DNA of 36,850 bases from Synergistaceae bacterium (GCA_031280635.1 JAITGK010000034.1:1-36850); one strand, 5' to 3'; positions 17,004 through 25,334 are shown, numbered from the stretch's first letter. Notes: generated by a model from the sequence alone, not told the origin. Numbers and translations: made by a program.

Positions 17004-17028
17004 TACGCGCTCTGCTATAAAACATGCC

Positions 17029-17817
17029 CTAAGAGCGCTTTCGCGCGATAATTTGCATTTCTACGCACCACGATGGGACATGGGCGCCCAGCCAACAATT
17101 CCATTGCCACCACAAGCGGCAGTGCTCCAGCGGCTTTAGCACCCCGCCGGAGATAACGCGGAAACCGCGACACACTATGACGTCTACATTGGGGCACGCC
17201 TTTTTTAGCTCTTTGATAAAATCGCGTTTGGACCACGCCTGGATGTGCCCTCTAACTTTCTGAACCCTGAAAAGGCGATCCATTACGGGAACGACATGCC
17301 TTCGAATCAAGTGCAGTCCAGCCGGAAATATCGGGACTCCCACGACAAGAAGCCCGTCTGGACGCAGAACTCTTGACAGCTCAGACATGGCCAGACGGTA
17401 GTTTTTTAGATGTTCCAAGACCTGTTCACATACGACTACATCAAAAGAATTCGCCGCTAGGTCTTTCATACCGCAATTCAGGTCGATACAGTGATGCTTC
17501 CAGCCGGCGTGCTTGTAAACGAATTCGATGCCGTTTGGGTAAATATCGACGGCTTCGTACCGGATATACTCGCTTCCCGGATGAACCTCCGCATATCGCC
17601 TCAAAACGCCGTCGTTAGTCCCCACATCCAACAAATCCAGTGGCCTTCCGAGATTCTGATGATGTTCCCAAGCCCATCTCGCCAGGTCGCGGCCCAATTC
17701 GTAATACCTGGCCTGACGCAACCGGTAAGGCCTGGCATGGCCTCCCTCTATTCCAAAAGCATGATCCGTTTTCAAGTCCACTATGTCTTTACTTGTAATT
17801 TTTGTAATGGAAATCAT
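17029..17817 (-). CDS. class I SAM-dependent methyltransferase
   Basis: 262 aa from ATG 17817. The open frame extends to 17907, but those first 30 codons are translated from a dispersed repeat, so I chose the internal ATG. The SAM motif is LDLLDVGTNDGVLRRYA (motif I), followed by acidic YEAVDIYPNG (motif II), FDVVVCEQVLEHLKNYRLAMSELSRVLRPDGLLVVGVP (Methyltransf_11 core) and a C-terminal part rich in W and C. Cytosolic, no membrane segment. The Methyltransf_11 type acts on many small molecules and glycan or lipid precursors; the substrate cannot be told. It is an isolated minus-strand gene flanked by repeats on both sides, which suggests an accessory or acquired gene. Confidence 0.85.
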   Translation of the reverse strand: MISITKITSKDIVDLKTDHAFGIEGGHARPYRLRQARYYELGRDLARWAWEHHQNLGRPLDLLDVGTNDGVLRRYAEVHPGSEYIRYEAVDIYPNGIEFVYKHAGWKHHCIDLNCGMKDLAANSFDVVVCEQVLEHLKNYRLAMSELSRVLRPDGLLVVGVPIFPAGLHLIRRHVVPVMDRLFRVQKVRGHIQAWSKRDFIKELKKACPNVDVIVCRGFRVISGGVLKPLEHCRLWWQWNCWLGAHVPSWCVEMQIIARKRS

Positions 17818-17860
17818 TGGTTGTCCCACCCGTTGTATTGATTGTCGTTCCCGAACATTC

Positions 17861-17905
17861 TTAGAGCCGTTGGCTTTTTTCCATGCAAAGTTTTTGCCGT
17901 TCATC
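17861..17905 (+). repeat. dispersed repeat, truncated head copy
   Basis: TTAGAGCCGTTGGCTTTTTT followed by GCAAAGTTTTTGCCGTTCAT matches the first half of the ~90-bp repeat. The match stops abruptly near 17905. It lies upstream of the methyltransferase gene and supplies the last codons of the remnant ORF at 17861-18070. Confidence 0.8.
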
Positions 17906-18070
17906 AATGAGGCTCATGCGTTTGCCCCACTCCCACACGCATTGGGTCGTCCCGGACACGCGGACGCACACAACCAACGCGCCATCCTTTCCGGGACGCG
18001 GCACAACCACCGACACACGAATTTTGTAAGGGAATCCGTTTTTGCGAAAACGCGCCTTTTTTTGCGGCAC
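17861..18070 (-). pseudogene. gene remnant ending in a dispersed repeat
   Basis: The frame reads protein-like text (QKKARFRKNGFPYKIRVSVVV, then GALVVCVRVSGTTQCVWEWGKRMSL) and remains open upstream to a stop at about 18103-18105. The last roughly 14 codons come from the repeat copy at 17861-17905. Only a GTG start at 18070 with a poor Shine-Dalgarno is available. I recognise no family. The best reading is a decayed gene whose 3' end was replaced by the repeat. Confidence 0.35.
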
Positions 18071-18118
18071 GCCCTCGTGGGCTAAGGCGGGAAAGAAACG
18101 TTAAAGAAAGGGAACCGG

Positions 18119-18280
18119 TTAGAAGAACACAGTTACGCTTGCCGCTTGCCGCTTGCCGCTTGCCGCTTGCCGCTTGCCGCTTGCCGCTTGCCGCTTGCCG
18201 CTTGCCGCTTGCCGCTTGCCGCTTGCCGCTTGCCTAAAATTGTAGCATATATAATCAAAAAAGTCAAGCGTTAAAATCAT
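18119..18280 (-). CDS. small ORF containing a heptanucleotide tandem repeat
   Basis: 53 codons from ATG 18280. The start is preceded by AAGGAGGTG (18288-18296) with a 7-nt spacer and by an extended -10 promoter at 18339-18347, so translation signals are unusually good for so short a frame. The protein begins MILTLDFFDYICYNF. About four and a half copies of the heptapeptide RQAASGK follow, encoded by three heptamers each, then VTVFF and TAA. With 14 heptamers the frame stops just after the tract. By my reading, one more copy would extend it to about 125 codons (stop at 17904), and two more would stop it at once. It may be a phase-variable leader, a regulatory ORF, or a decayed gene start. Confidence 0.4.
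   Translation of the reverse strand: MILTLDFFDYICYNFRQAASGKRQAASGKRQAASGKRQAASGKRQAASVTVFF
18136..18234. repeat. heptanucleotide tandem repeat, 14 copies
   Basis: Fourteen perfect copies of CGCTTGC (plus one extra C), with no interruption. Perfect identity suggests recent expansion by slippage or active maintenance. It sits in a small minus-strand ORF and in the probable 5' leader of the methyltransferase gene. Confidence 0.97.
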
Positions 18281-18338
18281 GCTTTTTCACCTCCTTCTAT
18301 TTATTTTAGCTTGCACGCTAATTTTTTACTTTCACCAA

Positions 18339-18347
18339 ATTATAGCA
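18339..18347 (-). promoter_or_regulatory. extended -10 promoter reading toward the heptamer ORF
   Basis: On the minus strand TG-C-TATAAT is a perfect extended -10 box. No good -35 is visible. A short hairpin TTAGC/GCTAA (18306-18321) and AAGGAGGTG (18288-18296) follow in the predicted transcript before ATG 18280. The transcript would continue through the heptamers toward the methyltransferase. Confidence 0.6.
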
Positions 18348-18440
18348 TAAATTCTCCTTTTACCTTCCTCTTCATGAGCGCGGCGGAGTTCTCGCGTCCC
18401 GCTACTGGAGAATGAGCGAGACTTTGACATACTCTCATGA

Positions 18441-18532
18441 CTAGCTGGTCCTTTTATTCGCAAAGTTTTTGCCGTTTATATCAGGTTTTTGGCCTTGTAC
18501 TTTCCACGCGTGATTATGCAACCCGCTATAAT
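18441..18532 (+). repeat. dispersed ~90-bp repeat, full copy with degraded head
   Basis: The head hairpin has decayed (CTAGCTGGTCC), but TTCGCAAAGTTTTTGCCGTTTATATCAGGTTTTTGG and TGATTATGCAACCCGCTATA match the other copies. Its tail CTATA joined to AAT makes a perfect TATAAT (18527-18532), 42 nt before the DUF2339 gene, so this copy may supply its promoter. Confidence 0.8.
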
Positions 18533-18573
18533 AGCAAAGACAGGGAAGCATGATACAGAAGGGTGGCTTGAAA

Positions 18574-21336
18574 ATGGAGGTACTTCTGATAATCGTCGCG
18601 CTATGTTGGTTTTTCACCCCATTTTTCATCATGAGCAAAATAGGTGATTTGTCGGAACGACTCGAACGGTTCAAGGAGACCCTTGAGGAAAAGCTCACCG
18701 CCTCTGAACGGCGACTCCAGCAGACCTTGGAGGAAATACTCCGCGGAGCTCCTGGGGAGCCCCAAACGCGGGAGGCGGCTGTGGCCTCGCCGTTTGTTCC
18801 CGCCATGCCGCCTTCCGCCTCAGCCCCTTCGACGCCCGAAATTTTAGCCACCCCCATTCCTGAGATTTCTGAGAAAGTTTTTGAACCCGAGGTTTCCGCT
18901 CCTGCGATTCACGAAAGCGAGGTCCCGCTTGAGCCGGAAGTCCCCGGCGTCCTGGAGTTGGCGCTACGGCGGTTTCTATCGTGGATGCTGGCGGAGGGCA
19001 ACGTTTGGGTATGCGCGGGCGCGCTTTTGTTCTTCGTGGGGTTTGGACTCCTGTTTCGCTACGCGCTTCAGCTCGACCTCCTGACCCTGGAGATGCGCTT
19101 GGCGGCGGCGGCGCTCACGGGCATCGCTATGGTGTGGTTTGGCTTCCACATACGAGAGCGGCGACGCGTCTACGCCCTGATCCTGCAAGGCGGGGGCATG
19201 GGCGTGCTCTACCTGGTGGTACTGGGCGCGGCAAGGCTCAACGCGTCGGGGGGGCTGCCCATCCTGTCTCCGGCCTTCTCCGCCGCCGCCATGTTGGTTC
19301 TCTCCGTCTTTACCGTCCTGCTGGCCTGGCTTCAGGACTATGAGCCCCTCGCTCTCTTCGCCGTCATGGGCGGGTTTGCCGCGCCTATCCTAGTTAGCGT
19401 CAGCAGCCGAAACTACGTGGCGCTCTTTTCCATCTATACCCTGTTGAACTTCGAGGTTTTAGCGCTGACCTTCAAGCGCAACTGGCGGCTTCTGAACCGC
19501 GCGGCTTTCATCATCACCATCGCGGTGGGGACGGCCTGGGGATTCCGCGATTGGAGACCTGAGCTCTTCGCCTCCGTGGAGCCCTTTTTGGTGATATTCC
19601 TCGTGACCTACACCTTGGTGGCCGCCGCACGAGGGGATGGAACGCGCTCGCCCGACATTTTCCTGGCCTTGGGAGCGCCTTCCGGATTTTTTCTTTTGCA
19701 GATGAAGGCAGCGGAACACCTCCGGTATGGCATGGCTCTCACTTGCTTGGGTCTAGGTCTTTGGCACCTGCTCCTGGGCGCGTGGCCTCGTCGTCCCAGT
19801 CGCGCACTATCGCGCCTTCATATGGCGCTGAGTATTCTGTTCTCAAATCTGGTCATCCCCTATACCTTCGACAACACCATATCCTCCGCGGCTTGGGCCG
19901 CCGAGGGCGCGTTCCTGGTGGGGGCCGCGAGTCGCTGGGGCAGCCACAAAGCCCTTCTGGCGGGACTTGCCCTCCACGCTGGGGCGCTGTACCTCTACGG
20001 CCCCGAGATATCGCGGCTGGACTTGAGCGCGGCGGCGCGGCTGAGTCCGCTTTTCATCAGCGGCGTGTTGTTCGCGGCGTCTTGCTGGTTGAGCGGTTTT
20101 TGGGTCTCGCGCTTCCGTTTGTCCTATAAACCGTCCCTTAAAGGCTGGGAAGGGACGCTGAAGGAGAACGTGGGCAAATGGGGGAGCTTCCTGTCCTGGT
20201 CGTTCACAATTCTAGGTTCTCTGTGGTGGTGGTATACGATTTATGACCAGATCTCGCGCCTGGACGTGAACTGGCTTTTTCCAGCCGCCTGCCTCACGGC
20301 CCTGGCCGGAAGCTGGTTGTCCGTGAAGCTGGACTGGAAGGCCGCCCGGTTCCTGCTGCTCTGCCCTATCGCGTCGGTTCTCGCCTGGACGCCAATAGGC
20401 TGGAGTCAGTTGCTAGGCGTGACAATGCCGTTTTTCAGGAACAGCTTCTTGCAGACGATTGGGGAAAACGCCTGGGTGAACTCCGTGGCCTACGTGGTCT
20501 CCATCGGGGGTTCCCTCTGGCTTCTGCGCGGAACGGCCACGTTTTTTTCCCCCGTCACCTTGTTCATCGCCACGTGGAGCGGGTTGCCCTTGATCGAGGG
20601 AGCGGCGCGGCAGATGGGGCTCCGTTTCGGCCATGAATGGGGTCCGCTTTTTTCCCTCCTGCCCTTTTTCGGACTGCTTTTACTCCTGCGGCGTTTTTCT
20701 GAGAAAGAGGAGGTTTTTAGAAGACATCGTACGCCTTTAACCTGCGCCACGGGCATGGAACTGCTTTTCCTAACTTGGAGTTTTGTCAGAAGTTTTTCAA
20801 GCGCTGGAAGCGCCGTTCAGGAACTCTTCATACCCCTTCTGAATCCCCTGGAACTTTGGCAGGCGCTGATTTTGTTTTCTCTTGCCGTGTGGCGCCAAAT
20901 TTTCGCCGTAAAGGGCCAACCGGCGTGGCCGAAATGGACGCGACAAGGGTCGGCCCTGCTGCTTTTCGTGTGGCTGAACCAGGTCACGGCGCGGGGCGTG
21001 TGGTGGCATTTGCTTGATAGGAGGCATTACGATATGTGGGAGGTAGCGTTTACCTCGGAGTACCAGGCCGTCATCGCCATTGTATGGGGCGTCCTAGGGT
21101 TGTGGGCGGTTCTCTGGGGGCAGAAATTCCGCTCTCGTACTCTGTGGTTTTCCGGTTCGGGCCTTCTGTCCATTGACGTGGCGAAACTGTTGCTGGTGGA
21201 TTTGCAAGGGGCGGCAACGCTCACCCGCATTCTGGCGTTTCTCGTGTTGGGCGGACTGTTCCTCTTGATCGGCTGGGTCGCGCCCCTGCCGCCCAAGGAA
21301 GACGCGCAACAAAATAAAGGGGAGACGCCGTCATGA
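18574..21336 (+). CDS. DUF2339 polytopic membrane protein
   Basis: 920 aa from ATG 18574 (behind AAGGGTGG). ATG 18550 would add eight residues and cannot be excluded. A first membrane helix (LLIIVALCWFFTPFFI) leads into a coiled-coil segment (about 20-60, SERLERFKETLEEKL) and a Pro/Glu-rich linker. From about residue 135 on there are some 20 hydrophobic helices, typical of the DUF2339 family (about 600-1000 aa). The segments GNVWVCAGALLFFVGFGLLFRYA and YALILQGGGMGVLYLVVLGA are characteristic. Function in the family is unknown; an envelope role is commonly assumed. The stop overlaps the start of the DUF3999 gene (ATGA), a partnership seen in other bacteria. Confidence 0.87.
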   Translation: MEVLLIIVALCWFFTPFFIMSKIGDLSERLERFKETLEEKLTASERRLQQTLEEILRGAPGEPQTREAAVASPFVPAMPPSASAPSTPEILATPIPEISEKVFEPEVSAPAIHESEVPLEPEVPGVLELALRRFLSWMLAEGNVWVCAGALLFFVGFGLLFRYALQLDLLTLEMRLAAAALTGIAMVWFGFHIRERRRVYALILQGGGMGVLYLVVLGAARLNASGGLPILSPAFSAAAMLVLSVFTVLLAWLQDYEPLALFAVMGGFAAPILVSVSSRNYVALFSIYTLLNFEVLALTFKRNWRLLNRAAFIITIAVGTAWGFRDWRPELFASVEPFLVIFLVTYTLVAAARGDGTRSPDIFLALGAPSGFFLLQMKAAEHLRYGMALTCLGLGLWHLLLGAWPRRPSRALSRLHMALSILFSNLVIPYTFDNTISSAAWAAEGAFLVGAASRWGSHKALLAGLALHAGALYLYGPEISRLDLSAAARLSPLFISGVLFAASCWLSGFWVSRFRLSYKPSLKGWEGTLKENVGKWGSFLSWSFTILGSLWWWYTIYDQISRLDVNWLFPAACLTALAGSWLSVKLDWKAARFLLLCPIASVLAWTPIGWSQLLGVTMPFFRNSFLQTIGENAWVNSVAYVVSIGGSLWLLRGTATFFSPVTLFIATWSGLPLIEGAARQMGLRFGHEWGPLFSLLPFFGLLLLLRRFSEKEEVFRRHRTPLTCATGMELLFLTWSFVRSFSSAGSAVQELFIPLLNPLELWQALILFSLAVWRQIFAVKGQPAWPKWTRQGSALLLFVWLNQVTARGVWWHLLDRRHYDMWEVAFTSEYQAVIAIVWGVLGLWAVLWGQKFRSRTLWFSGSGLLSIDVAKLLLVDLQGAATLTRILAFLVLGGLFLLIGWVAPLPPKEDAQQNKGETPS

Positions 21337-22718
21337 GGAAACGGCTGTGGAAAAACGCGGAGCTCGCCTTGTGCGCGTTTCTGCTGCTGTCCGCCGCGGC
21401 GGAGGGAGCGCGGACGCCGGCGCGGCAGGAAAAACCAACCCCCGTGACCTTAAAGGACTTTATTCACGCCGTGGAGCTGAAAACGGCGATGGATGGCGCG
21501 ATTTACCGCTTCGTCCTGCCAAAGTCCGTCTACGAGGGTCTGGTACAATCCCAGCGGGTCGATCTCGCCGTTTTCAACGCCAGTGGGGAGGTTGTGCCCT
21601 TCGCCGTAACAGAACCGCCGGCGCGCGGCACGGTGGAGCGAGCCGAACACGCTGTCCCGTTCTACGAGCTTCCCGCTCGGTTGGAGAGTCCTGGGGCCAG
21701 CCCTGTGGGACCCATTGACATTTACGTCAGAACCGGCGCGGACGGACAGGTCGTCTCCGTGACGGGCGGCGGCGGAGGGGGCGAGGCGAGGCTCTATCTG
21801 CTGGACTTTTCCTCAGTGCGGTTGGGTGAAAACGCCCTTGGTCACACGCTGACCCTCTCCTTGCCAGACGATGTGACGGGGCTGTCCGCCCAAATGTCCT
21901 TCTTCGAGAGTTCGAACCTGCGAGATTGGTCCTCGTTTTTGACAGACGCTCCCCTGATTCAGCTTCGCAACGAGGATTCACGCCTGACTCGCGACAGCGT
22001 TGAGCTGCCCCGCGCCCCCAGACGCTATTTGTTGTTGAGGATCAAGGGAGCCCATTTCAGTTTAAAGGGCGTTCGCTACTCCGCCACGTTACGAAGCGCC
22101 TCCGTCTACGAAGAAGAGGGCGTGGCCAGACCTGGCGTCGCCCTGGGATACGACCTGCTGGGGGCTTTCCCTGTGTTGAAGGTCAACTTTGTTCTGCGAG
22201 AACCGGGCTTTTACAGAGCGCGTTATCTCTCCCGACCCCAGGAGGACGGTCCGTGGCAGACGCGGGGCGAGCTGCGACTCATGATGATACGCAACCCAGA
22301 TGGAAGCGTGACCTCCAACCTCCCCGTTCCCGTAGACCCACGCCTGGAGCACCGCCACTGGCGACTGGAGTTCGATGGCGCCTTCTCCGGGGCGCCTCCG
22401 GAGATGCGCTACTTCTGGCGTCCCAGAGAGGTCTTCTTCTTGGCACAGGGCAGGGCGCCTTACATCCTGGCCTTCGGCAGCTCTCGGAAAGGGCTTGCCC
22501 TCCAGGACGCGTCGTTTCTGAGCGGCGTTCAGGCAACGGAGGCGGAGATCGGCCCGCCTATCGATCCTGGCAAGACTCCAGACCTGGCCCCAGGAGGGGA
22601 AGAGGCCGGACGCGGCGAAACCGAGTGGCAACGCTATTTGGTATGGGCGCTCCTGGCGTTCAGCGGTTCGTTGCTCTCCGCCATAGCCTGGAAGCTGATG
22701 AAGAGCGAGAATCAATGA
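21333..22718 (+). CDS. DUF3999 exported, membrane-anchored protein
   Basis: 461 aa. A signal peptide lies at about 1-25 (WKNAELALCAFLLLSAAAEGA). The following domain has features of DUF3999: YRFVLPKSVYEGLVQSQRVDLAVFNASGEVVPFAV, LYLLDFSSVRLGENALGHTL, a WSSFLTDAPLIQL strand pattern (a galactose-binding-like beta fold is plausible), and RYLLLRIKGAHFSLKGV. A single transmembrane helix closes the protein (LVWALLAFSGSLLSAIAWKLM), so most of it would be outside the cytoplasm. It overlaps the upstream DUF2339 gene by 4 nt, so the two products likely form one envelope complex of unknown role. Confidence 0.85.
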   Translation: MRKRLWKNAELALCAFLLLSAAAEGARTPARQEKPTPVTLKDFIHAVELKTAMDGAIYRFVLPKSVYEGLVQSQRVDLAVFNASGEVVPFAVTEPPARGTVERAEHAVPFYELPARLESPGASPVGPIDIYVRTGADGQVVSVTGGGGGGEARLYLLDFSSVRLGENALGHTLTLSLPDDVTGLSAQMSFFESSNLRDWSSFLTDAPLIQLRNEDSRLTRDSVELPRAPRRYLLLRIKGAHFSLKGVRYSATLRSASVYEEEGVARPGVALGYDLLGAFPVLKVNFVLREPGFYRARYLSRPQEDGPWQTRGELRLMMIRNPDGSVTSNLPVPVDPRLEHRHWRLEFDGAFSGAPPEMRYFWRPREVFFLAQGRAPYILAFGSSRKGLALQDASFLSGVQATEAEIGPPIDPGKTPDLAPGGEEAGRGETEWQRYLVWALLAFSGSLLSAIAWKLMKSENQ

Positions 22719-22813
22719 CTAGGGCCATTGGCTCTTTTCCGCGCAAAGTTTTTGCCGTTTATATCCGGCTTTTGGTCTCTTAATTTCCGCGTATGATTAC
22801 GCAAGCCGCTATA
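22719..22813 (+). repeat. dispersed ~90-bp repeat, full copy (plus orientation)
   Basis: Head GGGCCATTGGCTCTTTT, then CGCGCAAAGTTTTTGCCG, GGCTTTTGGTCTCTTAATTTCCGCG and tail ATGATTACGCAAGCCGCTATA. It starts right after the DUF3999 stop in the same direction, so its head hairpin plus T's can serve as that operon's terminator. Confidence 0.85.
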
Positions 22814-22831
22814 GCCCGAAAAGAAACGCGC

Positions 22832-22851
22832 AGACGCGCGGTCGCGCGTCT
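22832..22851. repeat. perfect 20-nt inverted repeat upstream of the carbohydrate operon
   Basis: Arms AGACGCGCG and CGCGCGTCT pair perfectly over 9 bp around GT. It lies 21 nt upstream of the candidate -10 box of the btpA-like operon. It could be a repressor operator or, less likely without a T-run, a terminator. Confidence 0.55.
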
Positions 22852-22872
22852 CTCCTTGAGGGAACTTTTTTG

Positions 22873-22881
22873 TGGTAAACT
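22873..22881 (+). promoter_or_regulatory. candidate extended -10 promoter of the BtpA/ABC operon
   Basis: TG-G-TAAACT fits an extended -10 with two mismatches to TATAAT. A TTGAGG at 22856 is too close (14 nt) to be an ideal -35. The proposed transcript has a leader of about 65 nt. Confidence 0.35.
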
Positions 22882-22953
22882 GTCGTTGCGTTCAGAGTAT
22901 CACGTCATATTGAAAAATTGAAAACACGTCAGTCTATCGCGGGAGGTTCGTGT

Positions 22954-23766
22954 ATGAGCTTGTTGAAACAGATGTTTGGCGTGGAAAAACCGATTCTAGG
23001 AATGGTGCATTTTCCGCCTCTTCCGGGTTCTCCGCTCTATGACGAGTCCGGAGGACTGCAAAAGATCAGGGAGACCGCCATGCGCGACGCTGAGGCTCTG
23101 GTGAAGGCGGGCTTCGACGGCCTGTCCTTCAGCAACGAGGGAGACCGTCCCTACCTTTCCAACGTGGACAAAACCACGGTGGCCGTTATGGCTTCCGTCA
23201 TCTCGGAGGTATCGTCGCATTTCAAGATTCCCTTTGGACTGTCCGTCCTGGCTGACCCGGAGGCCGCCATCGCCATCGGCGCCGCTACGGGAGCCAACTA
23301 CGTCCGCATTTTTCTCTCCTGGGTGTTCGTGGGAGATTGGGGCATTGTGGACCCAGGAGCTGGGGCGCTCCAGCGCTTCCGCCGGAACAGCGGCGCGGGG
23401 AACATAAAGGTGTTTGCCAACATCTCAGGTCACACGGAGCCCCTGGGCGGCCGGAGCCTCAAGGACATCGCCTCCGGAGCCGTCAAGTTCGGCTTGGCCG
23501 ACGCCCTGTGTCTGGCGGGAACCACCGCGGGCAGCCCTGTTTCGGAGGACGACTTGACCCAAGCGCGGGCGGGATCCTTCGGCGTCCCGGTCATCGCGGG
23601 AACCGGCGTCAACGTCGATAACGCGGAAAAAATGCTTCGCCTGAGCGACGCGGTCATCATGGGTACCAGCGTCAAGGTCGGAGGGGACACCTTCAGCCCC
23701 GTAGACCCCACTAAGGCCGCGGCGTTCATGAAAAAAGCCAAAAGCGTCCGCGAGTCCCTTTCATAA
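22954..23766 (+). CDS. BtpA/SgcQ-family TIM-barrel protein
   Basis: 270 aa from ATG 22954, 7 nt after GGGAGG. Family motifs: PILGMVHFPPLPGSPLYD at the N terminus, RDAEALVKAGFDGLSFSNEGDRPYL, PFGLSVLADPEAAIAIGAATGANYVR, and the late barrel strands ADALCLAGTTAGSPV and VPVIAGTGVNVDNAEKMLRLSDAVIMGTSVKVGG, which resemble a phosphate-binding end. Cyanobacterial BtpA was linked to photosystem I assembly, but SgcQ in E. coli lies in a sugar operon, and here the gene leads an ABC-sugar and kinase operon. An aldolase, isomerase or other phosphosugar or nucleoside-like reaction is likely, but the reaction is unproven. It precedes the ATPase gene by 14 nt. Confidence 0.88.
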   Translation: MSLLKQMFGVEKPILGMVHFPPLPGSPLYDESGGLQKIRETAMRDAEALVKAGFDGLSFSNEGDRPYLSNVDKTTVAVMASVISEVSSHFKIPFGLSVLADPEAAIAIGAATGANYVRIFLSWVFVGDWGIVDPGAGALQRFRRNSGAGNIKVFANISGHTEPLGGRSLKDIASGAVKFGLADALCLAGTTAGSPVSEDDLTQARAGSFGVPVIAGTGVNVDNAEKMLRLSDAVIMGTSVKVGGDTFSPVDPTKAAAFMKKAKSVRESLS

Positions 23767-23780
23767 ACGCCTCCCGCGCC

Positions 23781-25334
23781 ATGCCTCTTCTAGAAACAAG
23801 AAATCTTGTCAAGCGCTTCCCTGGCGTTCTGGCGCTGGATCACTTCGACGCCGCCTTCGAGGCGGGAGAGGTTCACGCGCTGGTGGGCGAAAACGGCGCG
23901 GGCAAGTCCACCTTGGTAAAAATCCTTTCCGGGGTTTACGCTCCCACCTCCGGGGAGGTTTTATGGGAGGGACGACCCGTTCGTTTCGCCTCGCCCCGTG
24001 ACGCCAGAGGCCTCATGGGGGTGGTTCACCAGGAGCGCGAGCTGATCCCTCACTTCACGGGTTACGAAAACCTCTTTCTGGGCCTGGAGCACAGCGCGTT
24101 CGGCTTCCTGAACCGGAGGCGCATGGAACGCGAGGCGCGGGAGTTCCTCGAACGCTACCAGGTGCGACTCGACCTCTCCATCCCGGCCCACCGCCTCAGC
24201 AGCGGCCAGCAAGAGATGTTGACGGTCCTCAAGGTGCTTTTCCACGTTACCGGCGGCGGCCCGCGCGCCGTCATCTTCGACGAGCCCACAGCCCCTTTGA
24301 GCGTCGCCGAGTGCGAAGTTCTCTTTTCCCTCATTGAGACGTTGAAGAAGGACGGACGCGCCGTCTTGTACATTTCTCACCACCTGTCCGAGGTGCTCCG
24401 CGTGGCGGACCGGGTCACGGTCATGCGCAACGGCGCCAAGGCGGCCACGGTGGAGAGCGCGAATACCAGCGAGGACGGGTTGATCCGCCTGATGATCGCC
24501 AAGGACCTGGAAAACCAGTACCCCAAGTTTCCCGCGGAGGTCGGCGAGGTGGTCTTTTCCGCCGAAAACTTCCTCGTACCGGGGATACGAGCCGTGTCTG
24601 AGGCGCTGGAAGCCCGGATCCCTAGGGTGAGTTTCCTCATCCGCGCGGGGGAGATCGTGGGCTTTGCGGGACTGGTGGGGGCGGGACGCACGGAGCTGGC
24701 CAAAAGCGTGTTTGCTGGAGGCTTCAAGGACAGGCGTGGGGTTCTCAGGCTGAAGGGCAGGGAGTTCCACCCCAAGAGCGCCCAGGACTCCATCGCTCAA
24801 GGCGTGGTGATGATCCCGGAAAACCGCAGAGAGGAGGGTCTGATTACGGACATGGACGTGGGAGCGAACCTGATGCTGCCAAGCCTAGGGTTGCACACGC
24901 GCTTCGGTTTCGTGAGCGGGAAGAAGGCCAGGGCCGCCGCCCAGGGCGCGGTGGAGAAATATGGGATCAGAACGTTTGGACTCCCACAGCTTGTGCGGAC
25001 GCTTTCGGGGGGCAACCAGCAGAAGGTCTCCGTGGGGAAGTGGGATCTGGCCCAGGCCGCTCTGTGGATATTCGACGAGCCGACCCAGGGCATCGACGTG
25101 GACGCGAAGACGGAAATTTACTCTATCATGGGGCGCATGGCGACCTCCGGGGCCGGGGTGTGGTTCATCAGCTCGGAGCTTCGGGAGCTGACCGCCATCG
25201 CGGACCGTATCTACGTTATGAAAAACGGGGAGATCGCGGCGGAGTACTCCCGGCCCTACGACAGGCAAGCCATCCTCGACAGCATGATCCTGGACTCGGA
25301 GGTGCGACATGGAAGCGAAAGAAAGAATATCTGA
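23781..25334 (+). CDS. sugar ABC transporter ATP-binding protein (RbsA type)
   Basis: 517 aa with two ABC cassettes in tandem, the RbsA/MglA/XylG layout. Cassette 1: Walker A GENGAGKSTLVKIL (about 36-49), signature LSSGQQ (139-144), Walker B AVIFDEPTA (163-171), switch histidine in YISHHLSEV. Cassette 2 has the degenerate Walker A GLVGAGRTELAKSVFAGG typical of the family, signature LSGGNQQKVSVGKW and Walker B WIFDEPTQGIDVD. It powers uptake of a monosaccharide-like solute in the cytoplasmic membrane. It overlaps the permease start by 26 nt. Confidence 0.95.
   Translation: MPLLETRNLVKRFPGVLALDHFDAAFEAGEVHALVGENGAGKSTLVKILSGVYAPTSGEVLWEGRPVRFASPRDARGLMGVVHQERELIPHFTGYENLFLGLEHSAFGFLNRRRMEREAREFLERYQVRLDLSIPAHRLSSGQQEMLTVLKVLFHVTGGGPRAVIFDEPTAPLSVAECEVLFSLIETLKKDGRAVLYISHHLSEVLRVADRVTVMRNGAKAATVESANTSEDGLIRLMIAKDLENQYPKFPAEVGEVVFSAENFLVPGIRAVSEALEARIPRVSFLIRAGEIVGFAGLVGAGRTELAKSVFAGGFKDRRGVLRLKGREFHPKSAQDSIAQGVVMIPENRREEGLITDMDVGANLMLPSLGLHTRFGFVSGKKARAAAQGAVEKYGIRTFGLPQLVRTLSGGNQQKVSVGKWDLAQAALWIFDEPTQGIDVDAKTEIYSIMGRMATSGAGVWFISSELRELTAIADRIYVMKNGEIAAEYSRPYDRQAILDSMILDSEVRHGSERKNI

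Larger units (their letters stand above)
16624..17028. other. 405-bp intergenic region with hairpins and a repeat
   Basis: No gene is seen. A perfect hairpin CGCTGAT-TT-ATCAGCG lies near 16695-16712. Inverted CAGGTATA (about 16784) and TATACCTG (about 16838) could pair over a distance, and CTGTA-AATA-TACAG lies near 16845-16858. A full copy of the dispersed repeat occupies 16911-17003. Confidence 0.6.

Noticed and set aside
17818-17907. The upstream extension of the methyltransferase frame to 17907.
   Set aside because: Its first codons come from a dispersed repeat that appears elsewhere, and an internal ATG at 17817 fits the fold better.
18136-18234. The repeat tract considered as a CRISPR array.
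   Set aside because: Units are 7 nt without spacers, so it is a simple tandem repeat.
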